From: an uncultured Oscillospiraceae bacterium
Lineage (GTDB): Bacteria; Bacillota; Clostridia; Oscillospirales; Oscillospiraceae
Direction: 5' to 3'
Assembly: GCA_944382965.1 (NCBI GenBank)
Contig: CALWOA010000008.1
Location: 39,676-103,675, forward strand
Length of the DNA stretch: 64,000 nucleotides
Both the position numbers and the translations under genes were made by a program. Positions within the stretch are counted from its first letter, which is position 1; each line of letters opens with the position of its first letter. Under the pieces are notes generated by a model. It was given only the letters and a program-made list of their open reading frames with translations, had not been told where the DNA came from and made no database searches. This document shows positions 8,644 through 16,225 of this stretch, in pieces.

Positions 8644-9468
8644 TTAATTCAGATTCAGTTTCCGGTTGACGAAGTGATACATCAAAACGTAACTTACCAC
8701 GCCAATGACCAGGAACAGCGTCATCTGGGAGACAAGCAGATTGGAAAAAATGCCGTAGGGATCGGCGCTGCCGGTAATAGCAGGCAGATTGCCAAGGATT
8801 CCGATGGTACCACTGACCAGAGAAATGCCCACATGGATGCCGTAGTAAACACCAATGGCAGCCAGAATCTTATGCTTCTGGGCAATGATGGAACCGATGG
8901 TCACAGAGAGCATCACAACCACAATCTCGCAGACCATACCGCACAGACTGTTGGCCAGGAGCATCCACACATACCGGAGCTCTTCTTGCTGAAGCAGCAG
9001 CTTCAGCTTCTCCCAAATGCCGGGCATCATATCCCACAGCATGGGGAAAAGTCCTTCCAGGGCGGAAAAGCCTACAATGCCAAAAACGATGAAGCTAACA
9101 ATCAGTGCTGCGATTGCAATCACAGCGCCAATCAGGTTGGTGACCAGACTGGACAGCAGAATCTGGTGGGTCGTTACCGGCAGGGTGAAAGTCAGGTAAC
9201 CCTCGTCGGTGAACCGGCTCTTATAGAACCGCCAGATTGTGAAAAATTCGATGCCTGTGGCGCAGACCACGATTCCAACGATGGCTGCAATCATGGACAG
9301 CACGCACAGCACAACACCCAGACCGGCTTGGGCATCCTGGTTGCTGAACGATACCAGGTAGCGCATGGCGCTGCCGCCCAGCAGTGCGGCACTCAGACTG
9401 ATCAGGCACAGCAGGCCCAGTACACCCCGGGCAGCCCGCCATTCGTGTTTTAGCAGTTTGGTAAACAT
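8644..9468 (-). CDS. ABC transporter permease (ABC-2 like)
   Basis: 274 residues with about six hydrophobic helices. The N-terminus is the amphipathic MFTKLLKHEWRAARG common in these permeases, and the first loop holds a YKSRFTDEGYLTFTLPVTTHQIL stretch (residues about 80-103), the hallmark of ABC-2 permeases paired with GntR/YtrA operons. The start overlaps the end of the ATPase gene by 19 bases, so translation is coupled. Such modules often respond to cell-wall stress or antimicrobial peptides; the substrate here is unknown. Confidence 0.82.
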   Translation of the reverse strand: MFTKLLKHEWRAARGVLGLLCLISLSAALLGGSAMRYLVSFSNQDAQAGLGVVLCVLSMIAAIVGIVVCATGIEFFTIWRFYKSRFTDEGYLTFTLPVTTHQILLSSLVTNLIGAVIAIAALIVSFIVFGIVGFSALEGLFPMLWDMMPGIWEKLKLLLQQEELRYVWMLLANSLCGMVCEIVVVMLSVTIGSIIAQKHKILAAIGVYYGIHVGISLVSGTIGILGNLPAITGSADPYGIFSNLLVSQMTLFLVIGVVSYVLMYHFVNRKLNLN

Positions 9469-10163
9469 TTGAACACCTCCCGGAATAGTTCATCCAGGGA
9501 CTTACCGGTTTCTTCCCTGGTTTCATCGGCGTTGCCGTAGCGAACCACCTTGCCCTGATTCAGGAAAACAAATTCGTCCAGAATCCGCTCCACATCGGCA
9601 ATTAGATGGGTGGAGATCAGCACGGTGGCGGTAGGATCATAGTTGGTGATAATGGTATTGAGTACATAGTCCCGGGCTGCCGGGTCCACGCCACCGATGG
9701 GCTCATCCAGCAGGTACAGTTTGGCCCGCCGGGACATCACCAGCACCAGCTGTACTTTTTCCTGATTGCCTTTGGACAAGGCACGGAACCGAACGTCCAA
9801 GGCGATGCCTAGGGCGTGGAGCATCTGCTCCGCACGCTGGCGGTCAAAGTCTGCGTAGAAGTCCTGGAAAAAGTCCAGCAGTTCCCGAATCTTCCGCTGT
9901 TTGCTGAAGTAGGGACGGTCGGGTAGATAGGACACCAAAGATTTTGTCCCTGCACCCACGGATTCTCCGCAGACGCAGACACTGCCGGATGTAGGGGTGA
10001 GCAATCCCGCTGTCAGTTTAATCAGAGTGGTTTTACCGCTGCCGTTGGGGCCAAGCAGGCCTACAATCTTTCCCTGAGGCAGCTCCAGGTTTACACCGTC
10101 CAGCGCCAGGGTATGGTGATAGCGCATGGTTAGACCGGTGGTTTGCAGTGCGTATGTCTGCAC
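9450..10163 (-). CDS. ABC transporter ATP-binding protein of a GntR-linked exporter
   Basis: 237 residues with Walker A (GLLGPNGSGKTTLIKL), signature-region ALSKGNQEKVQLVL, Walker B LYLLDEPIGGVDPAA and the switch His (VLISTHLIADVE). The GTG at 10163 is chosen: AAGGAGG lies nine bases upstream and the GntR stop is one base before it, the expected operon spacing. It powers the membrane partner encoded next. The signature motif departs slightly from LSGGQ, as is common in this YtrB/BcrA-type group. Confidence 0.9.
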   Translation of the reverse strand: MQTYALQTTGLTMRYHHTLALDGVNLELPQGKIVGLLGPNGSGKTTLIKLTAGLLTPTSGSVCVCGESVGAGTKSLVSYLPDRPYFSKQRKIRELLDFFQDFYADFDRQRAEQMLHALGIALDVRFRALSKGNQEKVQLVLVMSRRAKLYLLDEPIGGVDPAARDYVLNTIITNYDPTATVLISTHLIADVERILDEFVFLNQGKVVRYGNADETREETGKSLDELFREVFKCLPNC

Positions 10164-10164
10164 G

Positions 10165-10539
10165 TTATGATTCCTCCTTCTTTTCGGCAAACGACAGCAA
10201 AAGATTTGCTGCCTGTGTTGGCGTCAGGCCAAAGACCCGGAATTTCTCGATACATTCCCGAGCCAGTTCCTGCAGCGCTTCGTCCCGCATGGCGGACAGG
10301 ACGCTTTGCTCCTGGGTGACGGTGCGGCCATTGGTGCCGCCGCCTACCAGAAGGCCCTCTCGTTCCAGCTCTGTCAACGCCCGCTGTACGGTGTTTGGGT
10401 TCACCTGAGCCTGGGCAGCCAGATCCCGAACGGAAAGAATTTTCTGTCCGGGGGACCATTCTCCTGTCAGAATGGCGCCCCGAATGGTTGCCATGATTTG
10501 CTGATACACCGGACGTTCTCCGGTAAATTTCCAGTTCAT
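10165..10539 (-). CDS. GntR-family repressor, YtrA-like
   Basis: 124 residues: an N-terminal GntR winged helix (ERPVYQQIMATIRGAILTGE ... LSVRDLAAQAQVNPNTVQRA) and a short C-terminal helical tail instead of a large ligand-binding domain, the YtrA type. AAGGAGG five bases before the ATG at 10539 fixes the start; a GTG two codons earlier overlaps the ribosome site. First gene of an operon with the ABC pair. A perfect inverted repeat over its promoter makes autoregulation very likely. Confidence 0.92.
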   Translation of the reverse strand: MNWKFTGERPVYQQIMATIRGAILTGEWSPGQKILSVRDLAAQAQVNPNTVQRALTELEREGLLVGGGTNGRTVTQEQSVLSAMRDEALQELARECIEKFRVFGLTPTQAANLLLSFAEKKEES

Positions 10540-10552
10540 AGGCACCTCCTTA

Positions 10553-10588
10553 TGTGTTACTGTATTACTACACTAATACAGTAACACA
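10553..10588. promoter_or_regulatory. Perfect 15-bp inverted repeat, probable GntR operator
   Basis: TGTGTTACTGTATTA (10553-10567) and its exact reverse complement (10574-10588) flank a six-base centre. The repeat covers the -10 box and likely transcription start of the GntR-ABC operon, the right place for a repressor site. Binding by the adjacent YtrA-like protein is inferred. Confidence 0.85.
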
Positions 10589-10606
10589 GTGAGAGAGAAT
10601 TGTCAA
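10578..10606 (-). promoter_or_regulatory. Sigma-A promoter of the GntR-ABC operon
   Basis: Perfect TTGACA (10601-10606 on the minus strand), 17-base spacer, TACTGT (10578-10583). The -10 lies inside the inverted repeat. Confidence 0.8.
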
Positions 10607-10611
10607 TAAGA

Positions 10612-10651
10612 AAATAAAAAAATTTGCCGCCGGGAGTATTCCCAGCGGCAA
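10612..10651 (-). terminator. Rho-independent terminator after the TlpA-like gene
   Basis: Minus-strand hairpin with TTGCCGC/GCGGCAA and GGGA/TCCC pairing (10624-10651) followed by a long T-rich tract (10612-10623). Confidence 0.88.
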
Positions 10652-10667
10652 AAGCCATATTCGTCTT

Positions 10668-11258
10668 TTATCCCAGCAAAAGATCCACACCCTGCTGGAG
10701 CATGTCAGCAGTCAGCGCACCTTGGGCCCAGACTACAAAGTTGCCTTCCGCATCCAGGAAGTAGCTTACCGGCACCGCATTGACGCCATAAGCGGCAGCG
10801 GCATCCAGATCCGAGTCAAAATAAATGGGGAAGGTATAGCCCTGTTCGTCAATAAACTTGGAGGCGGTTTCCACCGTCTCCTGGGAGCCGTCGGTCAGGT
10901 TTACCAGCACAAAGTGAATGTCCTCCCCATACTGGTCATAAAACTCCTGAAATTCCGGCATTTCGCTGATGCAAGGCCCGCACCAGCTGGCCCAGAAATT
11001 CAAAATCACCGGTTTGCCCCGGAAGTCTGACAACTTCACCGGATTGTTGTCCTTGTCATAAACCGTAAAATCCGGAGCTGGCTGAGCAGCGGCCTCGGTT
11101 TCGTCGCTGGTTGCCTGGGTAGATTGCGGAGCGGTAGCAAAACCGCCCAGGGAAACTTCTCCGCTGAGCCGGTTGTACAGAAGGTAAGCACCGGCGATTA
11201 CCACGGCAAAGGCCAGCACAAAAATCAGCAGCTTTAACAGTTTGTAGGTCTTTTCCAT
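10668..11258 (-). CDS. TlpA/ResA-like membrane-anchored thioredoxin
   Basis: 196 residues: an N-terminal membrane anchor (LLKLLIFVLAFAVVIAGAYL, about 8-27), a short Thr/Ala/Gln-rich linker, then a thioredoxin fold with active site WASWCGPCISEMP and the cis-proline region VNAVPVSYFLD. It reduces or isomerises disulfides outside the membrane. There is no lipobox cysteine. The gene follows a ccdA homologue by 18 bases, so CcdA probably supplies its electrons; together they form a small extracytoplasmic thiol-redox unit. Confidence 0.92.
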   Translation of the reverse strand: MEKTYKLLKLLIFVLAFAVVIAGAYLLYNRLSGEVSLGGFATAPQSTQATSDETEAAAQPAPDFTVYDKDNNPVKLSDFRGKPVILNFWASWCGPCISEMPEFQEFYDQYGEDIHFVLVNLTDGSQETVETASKFIDEQGYTFPIYFDSDLDAAAAYGVNAVPVSYFLDAEGNFVVWAQGALTADMLQQGVDLLLG

Positions 11259-11276
11259 AGAGTCCTCCTTTGGCAG

Positions 11277-11939
11277 TTATTGCAGAATCCGCAGGAACCG
11301 TCCCAGCATGCTGGTGGCCATGAGCACACCTACCACAACCAGCAGTCCGCCGCAGACCCGGTTGATGGTGCCATAATGGGATTTAATCCAGGTGAAGGCG
11401 GATTTCAGCTTGTCGATCAGCACGGCGCTGAACAAGAACGGGATGCCCAGTCCCAGAGAGTAGCACAGCAGCATAATCATGCCTTCCAGCACATGTCCCT
11501 GTTGAGAGGCCAGCATCAGGGCTGAGCCCAGGAATACGCCCACGCAAGGCGTCCAGCCTACAGAGAAAATCACGCCGAACAAGAAAGCGGAGAAAAATCC
11601 CATGTTTTCCTTGACACCGCCATGACTGCCGCCTCGGAAGAGATTCCATTTCAGCAGCCCCATATAGTTCAGGCCAAACAAAATGACCACGACTCCGCAA
11701 ACCAGGTTAACCCAGGTTTGGTACCGGGTAAGAAAGCTGCCAACCGTACCGGCTAAAGCGCCCATGGCAGTAAATACCAGGGTAAAGCCCAGTACAAATC
11801 CCAGCACACAGGTCAGGGTTTTCCGGGTGCTGCGCTGACCGCCGCCGGCAAAGTAAGAAATATAAATGGGCAGCATGGGCAGCAGGCAAGGGGAGATAAA
11901 GGTGATGATTCCTTCCAAGAAGGAAATCAGATATTGCAT
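11277..11939 (-). CDS. ccdA: CcdA-type thiol-disulfide electron transporter
   Basis: 220 residues with six membrane helices. The paired redox cysteines sit in FISPCLLPMLP (helix 1) and SVGWTPCVGVFLG (helix 4), the diagnostic CcdA/DsbD-beta positions. It moves reducing equivalents from cytoplasmic thioredoxin to outer-surface thioredoxin-like proteins such as the TlpA protein encoded next. AAGGAGGGA precedes the ATG at 11939. A role in cytochrome c assembly is possible, but no c-type cytochrome genes are visible here. Confidence 0.93.
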   Translation of the reverse strand: MQYLISFLEGIITFISPCLLPMLPIYISYFAGGGQRSTRKTLTCVLGFVLGFTLVFTAMGALAGTVGSFLTRYQTWVNLVCGVVVILFGLNYMGLLKWNLFRGGSHGGVKENMGFFSAFLFGVIFSVGWTPCVGVFLGSALMLASQQGHVLEGMIMLLCYSLGLGIPFLFSAVLIDKLKSAFTWIKSHYGTINRVCGGLLVVVGVLMATSMLGRFLRILQ

Positions 11940-12034
11940 AATGTCCCTCCTTATGATTTTTCCTCATTATAACGTAAATAGGACTCATTTGCAAATACTA
12001 TTTTTTTATATCAAATATTGTTTACAACTTTTGC

Positions 12035-12066
12035 AAAAAACAGCGGCGTGGTTTTCCACGCCGCTG
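12035..12066 (-). terminator. Rho-independent terminator after the F420-ligase-like gene
   Basis: 11-bp perfect stem CAGCGGCGTGG/CCACGCCGCTG (12041-12066) followed on the minus strand by a T run (plus-strand A run 12035-12040). Confidence 0.9.
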
Positions 12067-12081
12067 AAAAAGCAGGACAAA

Positions 12082-13275
12082 TCAGTCGTTGGTGTAGTTG
12101 TCGAAGTAACCCTGAATGTGGATGATGGGGGTACCCTTGTCGCCGGAGCCGGAGGTCAGATCGCACAGAGAGCCGATCAGGTCGGTCAGGCGGCGGGGGG
12201 TTGTACCCTGAGAGGCCATGGAGCCGGCCAGGTTGCTGTCCTTCTGACGGATGGCACCCTCAATGGCGGCCTTCAGATCCGCACCGGACAGACCGGCAAA
12301 GTCGTTATCTGCCAGATACTTCAGCTTCAGCTCATTGGGAGTTCCTTCCAAACCGGAGGTATAGGCAGGGGAAACCACCGGGTCAGCCAGCTCCCAGATC
12401 TTGCCCACGGGGTCCTTGAAAGCGCCGTCGCCATAGACCATGACTTCCACCAGCTTGCCGGTCTTTTCCAGGAACTTGGCCTGGATATCCTTGACCAGGC
12501 CGGTGCACTCCCGGGGGAAGAGCTTGACCTTGTCTTCGGTGGACTTGTTGGAGCCCAGCAGACCGTACTTTTCATTGCAGCCGCTGCCGTCCACGGGAGC
12601 GGTGAGAATATCGTCCAGGCCGCAGACCTTCTCAGCACCGGCGCCAATCAGCAGCCGCTTGGTGCGGGCACGGGTGTGGATATCGCAGGTCAGCACGTTC
12701 TTGGTGTAGTTCAGAATCACCCGGGGATCGTTGGCGAAGATCACTTCTACCTGGCAGCCTTCCTCCTGAATCAGATCGGAGTAGTACTGCACATAGTCAA
12801 CCAGGGTGAAGGGGTGCAGGTTCTCGCCGAAGAGCTGACGGTAACGCTCCAGGGTCAGCACATCGGAGTAGGGATTGATCTTTGCCTCATCCAGCTTGTC
12901 CAGGGAAACCAGCTCGTTGCCCACCTCATCGGAAGGATAGCTCAGCATGAGCACAATCTTCTTGGCACCCCGGGCAATGCCCCGCAAGCAGATGGCGAAG
13001 CGGTTCCGGGAGAGGATGGGGAAAATCACACCAATGGTTCCGCCGCCCAGCTTGGCGCGGATATCGGTGGCAATGGCATCGACGGATGCGTAGTTGCCCT
13101 GAGCACGGGCTACCACGGACTCGGTAACGGCAACCACATCCCGGTTGCGCATTTCATAACCTTCACTTTCGGCAGCAGCCAGGACACTGTCAACGACGAT
13201 ATTCGCCAGGTCGTCGCCCTCACGGATGATGGGGCAGCGGATGCCTCTGGATACGGTTCCGACTTTTCTTTCCAT
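12082..13275 (-). CDS. Coenzyme F420-0:L-glutamate ligase (CofE-like) family protein
   Basis: 397 residues. The N-terminal part has the CofE-type pattern: GIRCPIIREGDDLANIV, then RNRDVVAVTESVVARAQG, with acidic and Gly-rich loops (VDGSGCNEKYGLLGSNKST) for metal and nucleotide. The family adds glutamate to F420-0, but it is about 150 residues longer than archaeal CofE, and Clostridia of this type are not known to make F420. Another amide-ligase activity is likelier; this is inference. Its own promoter and terminator show it is transcribed alone. Confidence 0.75.
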   Translation of the reverse strand: MERKVGTVSRGIRCPIIREGDDLANIVVDSVLAAAESEGYEMRNRDVVAVTESVVARAQGNYASVDAIATDIRAKLGGGTIGVIFPILSRNRFAICLRGIARGAKKIVLMLSYPSDEVGNELVSLDKLDEAKINPYSDVLTLERYRQLFGENLHPFTLVDYVQYYSDLIQEEGCQVEVIFANDPRVILNYTKNVLTCDIHTRARTKRLLIGAGAEKVCGLDDILTAPVDGSGCNEKYGLLGSNKSTEDKVKLFPRECTGLVKDIQAKFLEKTGKLVEVMVYGDGAFKDPVGKIWELADPVVSPAYTSGLEGTPNELKLKYLADNDFAGLSGADLKAAIEGAIRQKDSNLAGSMASQGTTPRRLTDLIGSLCDLTSGSGDKGTPIIHIQGYFDNYTND

Positions 13276-13334
13276 GTTTGCAACCTCATTTCTCCGGCTT
13301 GGAGCACCAAAACCGGAATAGAATCAACACAATA

Positions 13335-13363
13335 GTTATACCGCAGTTGCGGTGGATTTTCAA
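13335..13363 (-). promoter_or_regulatory. Sigma-A promoter for the F420-ligase-like gene
   Basis: Minus-strand TTGAAA (13358-13363), 17-base spacer, TATAAC (13335-13340), about 60 bases upstream of the start. Confidence 0.65.
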
Positions 13364-13481
13364 CATTTTTTTTGTAAACGCGAAAGAAAAACAAAGAATT
13401 GTCAATTTTCACAATTTTTGAAGGAAGGCATTTTCCTCACTGGGGAATATTGGATAGAGGAAAAAAGGGCATTTTTCGGAA

Positions 13482-14333
13482 TTATCCCGCGTTCCGGGCA
13501 AAAAATGCCACAGCCACGGCGCCGGGGCCGACATGGGTGCCTACCACGCTGCTGACGATGCTCACAGGAAGGTTTTCCACCTGGCCTTCCCACAGCGCGG
13601 CGCTGTCGGCAATGTATTTTTGCAGCAGCGCATCGCTCAAACCGGTATAACCCAACATCAGAGGCTTGGTAAAGTCCACGCCGCCGGATTTCTGAATTTC
13701 CTGAACCAGCAGGTTGTTGCCTTGCTTGGAGCCTCTGGCTTTGCCCATCATCTTCACTTCGCCATCGGTGACAGAAATGACGGGCTTGATGTTCAGAAGA
13801 CCGCCGGCAAAGGCCACGGTGGAGGAAATCCGGCCGCCCTTCTTCAGATACTCCAGCGTATCCACCAAGGCCAGCACCCGGACCTTTTGCCGCTGTGCCA
13901 GCACATCCTGGGCAATTTCCTCAGCGGTCATGCCGGAGTTTGCCAGATGCAGAGCATACTCTGCCAGAATACCCCCGCCGATGGCAACGGTCAGGGTATC
14001 CACCACAAAAATCTTTCCGGGGAATTCTTCCGCAGCAATGCTGGCGCTCTGATAAGTACCGGAAAGCTTGGAGGATACGGTCAGGCAAACCGCCGTATCT
14101 CCGGCATCCACTACCTCCTGAAATACCTGGGAAAAGGCATAGGGCGTGGGCTGGCTGGTGGTAGGCAGCACGTCGCTCTCCACCAGCATTTCATAAAACT
14201 TCTTGGAATCGATATCCACTCCGGACACATACTGTTTCTCTCCAAAGTGAATGGTCAGGGGGACAATTTTAACCTGTTGGGCGACCTCAGGGGTAAGGTC
14301 GGAAGTGGAATCTACAATAATTTTAACGCTCAT
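13482..14333 (-). CDS. DegV family fatty-acid-binding protein
   Basis: 283 residues with the two-domain DegV layout. The N-terminal KIIVDSTSDLTPE loop, the TTSQPTPYAF ligand loop near residue 60, and the SSKLSGTYQSA segment near 90 line the fatty-acid pocket in known structures. Related FakB proteins present fatty acids to the FakA kinase, but no fakA lies nearby, so the role is only family-level. CAAGGAG precedes the ATG at 14333. It is 19 bases downstream of a MarR-type regulator and is probably in its operon. Confidence 0.92.
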   Translation of the reverse strand: MSVKIIVDSTSDLTPEVAQQVKIVPLTIHFGEKQYVSGVDIDSKKFYEMLVESDVLPTTSQPTPYAFSQVFQEVVDAGDTAVCLTVSSKLSGTYQSASIAAEEFPGKIFVVDTLTVAIGGGILAEYALHLANSGMTAEEIAQDVLAQRQKVRVLALVDTLEYLKKGGRISSTVAFAGGLLNIKPVISVTDGEVKMMGKARGSKQGNNLLVQEIQKSGGVDFTKPLMLGYTGLSDALLQKYIADSAALWEGQVENLPVSIVSSVVGTHVGPGAVAVAFFARNAG

Positions 14334-14352
14334 ACTAACTCCTTGTGTTCGT

Positions 14353-14826
14353 TCATTCTTGGGAAGGGGAAGAATCCGGCTTGATCCCTTCTTTGCAGAT
14401 GTTGTGCAGATTTCCGGCGATCAGCGACAGAACCTGATAGAAAACTTCCCGCTGGGCATCATTCAGACCGGCTCCCGCCTGCTCTACAGCCAGCTGCGCC
14501 TTATGGCTTACCGTGGCAGCGGCGGATTTGCCCTGTTCAGTGAGGGTCAGAATGGCCCGGTATTTGGAACCATTGGGCATTTCCCGCACTACCATCCCTG
14601 CCTGCTCCAGTTCTGCCAGAATCCGGGAAATGGCGGCTTTGTCCTTTTCACAGATCTCGCACAGCCGTGCTGCGGTGATTCCGGCAGGGTGCCGGCTCAT
14701 GGCCAGAAGGCACTGGGCGTGGGGACCTTTCAAGCCGTACTTGGCCATTTCCAGCCGCTCGATTTTTTGAATGTCGTGGTACATGCAGGACACCGACGCG
14801 GAAAAAAGTTCGTATTTGCTGATCAT
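14353..14826 (-). CDS. MarR-family transcriptional regulator
   Basis: 157 residues: a MarR winged helix with recognition region ITAARLCEICEKDKAAISRI and wing GMVVREMPNGSKYRAILTLT, flanked by dimerisation helices. TTGGAGG lies nine bases upstream of the ATG. It heads a two-gene unit with degV, so it may control a fatty-acid related response as MarR-type FabT regulators do; this is inference. An imperfect palindrome (GTTGTCTACTCAAC on the minus strand) between promoter and start could be its operator. Confidence 0.88.
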   Translation of the reverse strand: MISKYELFSASVSCMYHDIQKIERLEMAKYGLKGPHAQCLLAMSRHPAGITAARLCEICEKDKAAISRILAELEQAGMVVREMPNGSKYRAILTLTEQGKSAAATVSHKAQLAVEQAGAGLNDAQREVFYQVLSLIAGNLHNICKEGIKPDSSPSQE

Positions 14827-14863
14827 TATGGAACCTCCAAATGTTGAGTAGACAACGTTCTAG

Positions 14864-14892
14864 ATTATAATAATATTTTTATACTTTGTCAA
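14864..14892 (-). promoter_or_regulatory. Consensus sigma-A promoter for marR-degV
   Basis: Perfect TTGACA (14887-14892, minus strand), 17-base spacer, perfect TATAAT (14864-14869). The best promoter match in the window. Confidence 0.88.
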
Positions 14893-14955
14893 TGGCTATT
14901 TCCGCCCGCCTCTGCGGCAAGGGAAAATGTTTTTAAAAAGTTGTATTTTCCTTGC

Positions 14956-14989
14956 TTGTAATGGTTGACATCCAGTGATATAATATCAC
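14956..14989 (+). promoter_or_regulatory. Promoter with overlapping palindrome for the CobW-type operon
   Basis: TTGTAA (14956-14961), 17-base spacer, TATAAT (14979-14984). A hyphenated palindrome GTGATAT-A-ATATCAC (14975-14989) covers the -10 box, an operator-like position. The regulator is unknown. Confidence 0.7.
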
Positions 14990-15017
14990 ACAGAGAATAT
15001 TTTTAGAAGGTGTTACT

Positions 15018-16223
15018 ATGACAAAAATCGATATTTTTTCCGGATTTTTGGGAGCCGGCAAGACGACTCTGATCAAAAAGCTGATTTCCGAAGGCTACCA
15101 GGGACAGAAGCTGGTGCTGATTGAAAACGAGTTCGGCGAAATCGGCATTGACGGCGGTTTCCTCCAGGATGCGGGTATCAACATTACCGAGATGAACTCC
15201 GGCTGCATCTGCTGCTCTCTGGTGGGTGACTTCGGCAAGGCTCTGAAGCAGGTCATCGAGCAGTATAACCCTGACCGGATTCTCATTGAGCCCTCCGGTG
15301 TGGGCAAGCTGTCCGACGTCATCGGCGCGGTGAACAAAGTGACCAACGACCAGGTTACCCTGGGCTACACGGTAGCGGTTGCCGATGCGGGCAAGGTCAA
15401 GGTGTATATGAAGAACTTCGGCGAGTTCTACAACAACCAGGTGGAGACTGCTTCTACCATCGTTTTGTCCCGTACCGATTCCATTCCCCAGGCTAAGCTG
15501 GATGCCGCAGTGGCCATGCTCCGGGAGCACAACAGTGTGGCAACCATCGTCACCACACCCTGGAATGACCTGACCGGCGAGCAGCTGCTCCAGGCCATGG
15601 AGGGCAAAGCCAGCCTTGCAGCAGAACTGGCCCAGATGGAAATGGAGCGTCTTGCTGCAGAAGAGCAGGAAGAGCACGAACACCATCACGACCATGATCA
15701 CGATCACGAGCATCATCATGACCATGACGAGCACTGCACCTGCGGCTGCCACGATCATGAGGAGCACGAGCACCATCATGACCATGACCATGAGCATCAT
15801 CACCATGACCACGACGAGCACTGCACCTGCGGCTGCCACGATCATGAGGAGCACGAGCACCATCACGACCATGACCATGAGCATCATCACCATGACCACG
15901 ATGAGAACTGCACTTGCGGCTGCCATGACCACCATCATCATCACCATGCCGACGAGGTGTTCACCTCCTGGGGCGTTGAAACTGCCAGAAAGTTTGACAA
16001 GGCGGCTGTGGAGCAGGCACTGCACGAACTGGATTCCGGCAAGTATGGCATGATTCTCCGGGCCAAGGGTATCCTGCCTGCTGTGGACGGCAGCTGGATT
16101 CACTTTGACTATGTTCCCGAGGAATGCAATGTCCGCACTGGCAGCGCCGATGTGACTGGCAAACTCTGTGTCATTGGTTCCAAGCTGGACGAAGCCGGCG
16201 TAGCTGCTCTGTTTGGGGTGTAA
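15018..16223 (+). CDS. CobW/COG0523 GTPase with His/Cys-rich tandem-repeat insertion
   Basis: 401 residues. P-loop FLGAGKTT (residues 10-17), the metal-binding CICC motif (63-66) and the IEPSG switch motif mark a G3E metallochaperone GTPase. Residues about 220-310 are almost entirely His, Asp, Glu and Cys, built from three repeats of about 29 residues, each with a HCTCGCHDH-like core (NCTCGCHDH in the last). A CobW C-terminal domain follows (317-401). His-rich members usually handle zinc, sometimes nickel or cobalt. The start has AGAAGG upstream. It is followed two bases later by a second CobW-like gene. Confidence 0.92.
   Translation: MTKIDIFSGFLGAGKTTLIKKLISEGYQGQKLVLIENEFGEIGIDGGFLQDAGINITEMNSGCICCSLVGDFGKALKQVIEQYNPDRILIEPSGVGKLSDVIGAVNKVTNDQVTLGYTVAVADAGKVKVYMKNFGEFYNNQVETASTIVLSRTDSIPQAKLDAAVAMLREHNSVATIVTTPWNDLTGEQLLQAMEGKASLAAELAQMEMERLAAEEQEEHEHHHDHDHDHEHHHDHDEHCTCGCHDHEEHEHHHDHDHEHHHHDHDEHCTCGCHDHEEHEHHHDHDHEHHHHDHDENCTCGCHDHHHHHHADEVFTSWGVETARKFDKAAVEQALHELDSGKYGMILRAKGILPAVDGSWIHFDYVPEECNVRTGSADVTGKLCVIGSKLDEAGVAALFGV
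15675..15950 (+). repeat. In-frame tandem repeat, about 87-bp unit, encoding a His/Cys-rich metal-binding tract
   Basis: Copy 1 (15675-15764) is 90 bases; copies 2 (15765-15851) and 3 (from 15852) have an 87-base period with only a handful of base changes, and copy 3 runs into a His stretch. Each copy encodes alternating HHHDHD blocks and a CTCGC core. The repeats keep the frame, and their number may vary between strains. Confidence 0.93.
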
Positions 16224-16225
16224 GC

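Noticed and set aside
14965-14984. TTGACA eight bases before TATAAT upstream of the CobW gene
   Set aside because: The spacing is too short for a sigma-A promoter; the TTGTAA 17 bases upstream fits instead.
15675-15950. Repeat region read as a CRISPR-like or minisatellite non-coding array
   Set aside because: All copies stay in frame inside a well-supported GTPase gene and have no unique spacers.
15003-16103. Minus-strand frame rich in Met/Val over the CobW gene
   Set aside because: It is the complement of the His/Asp codon repeats and has no independent support.
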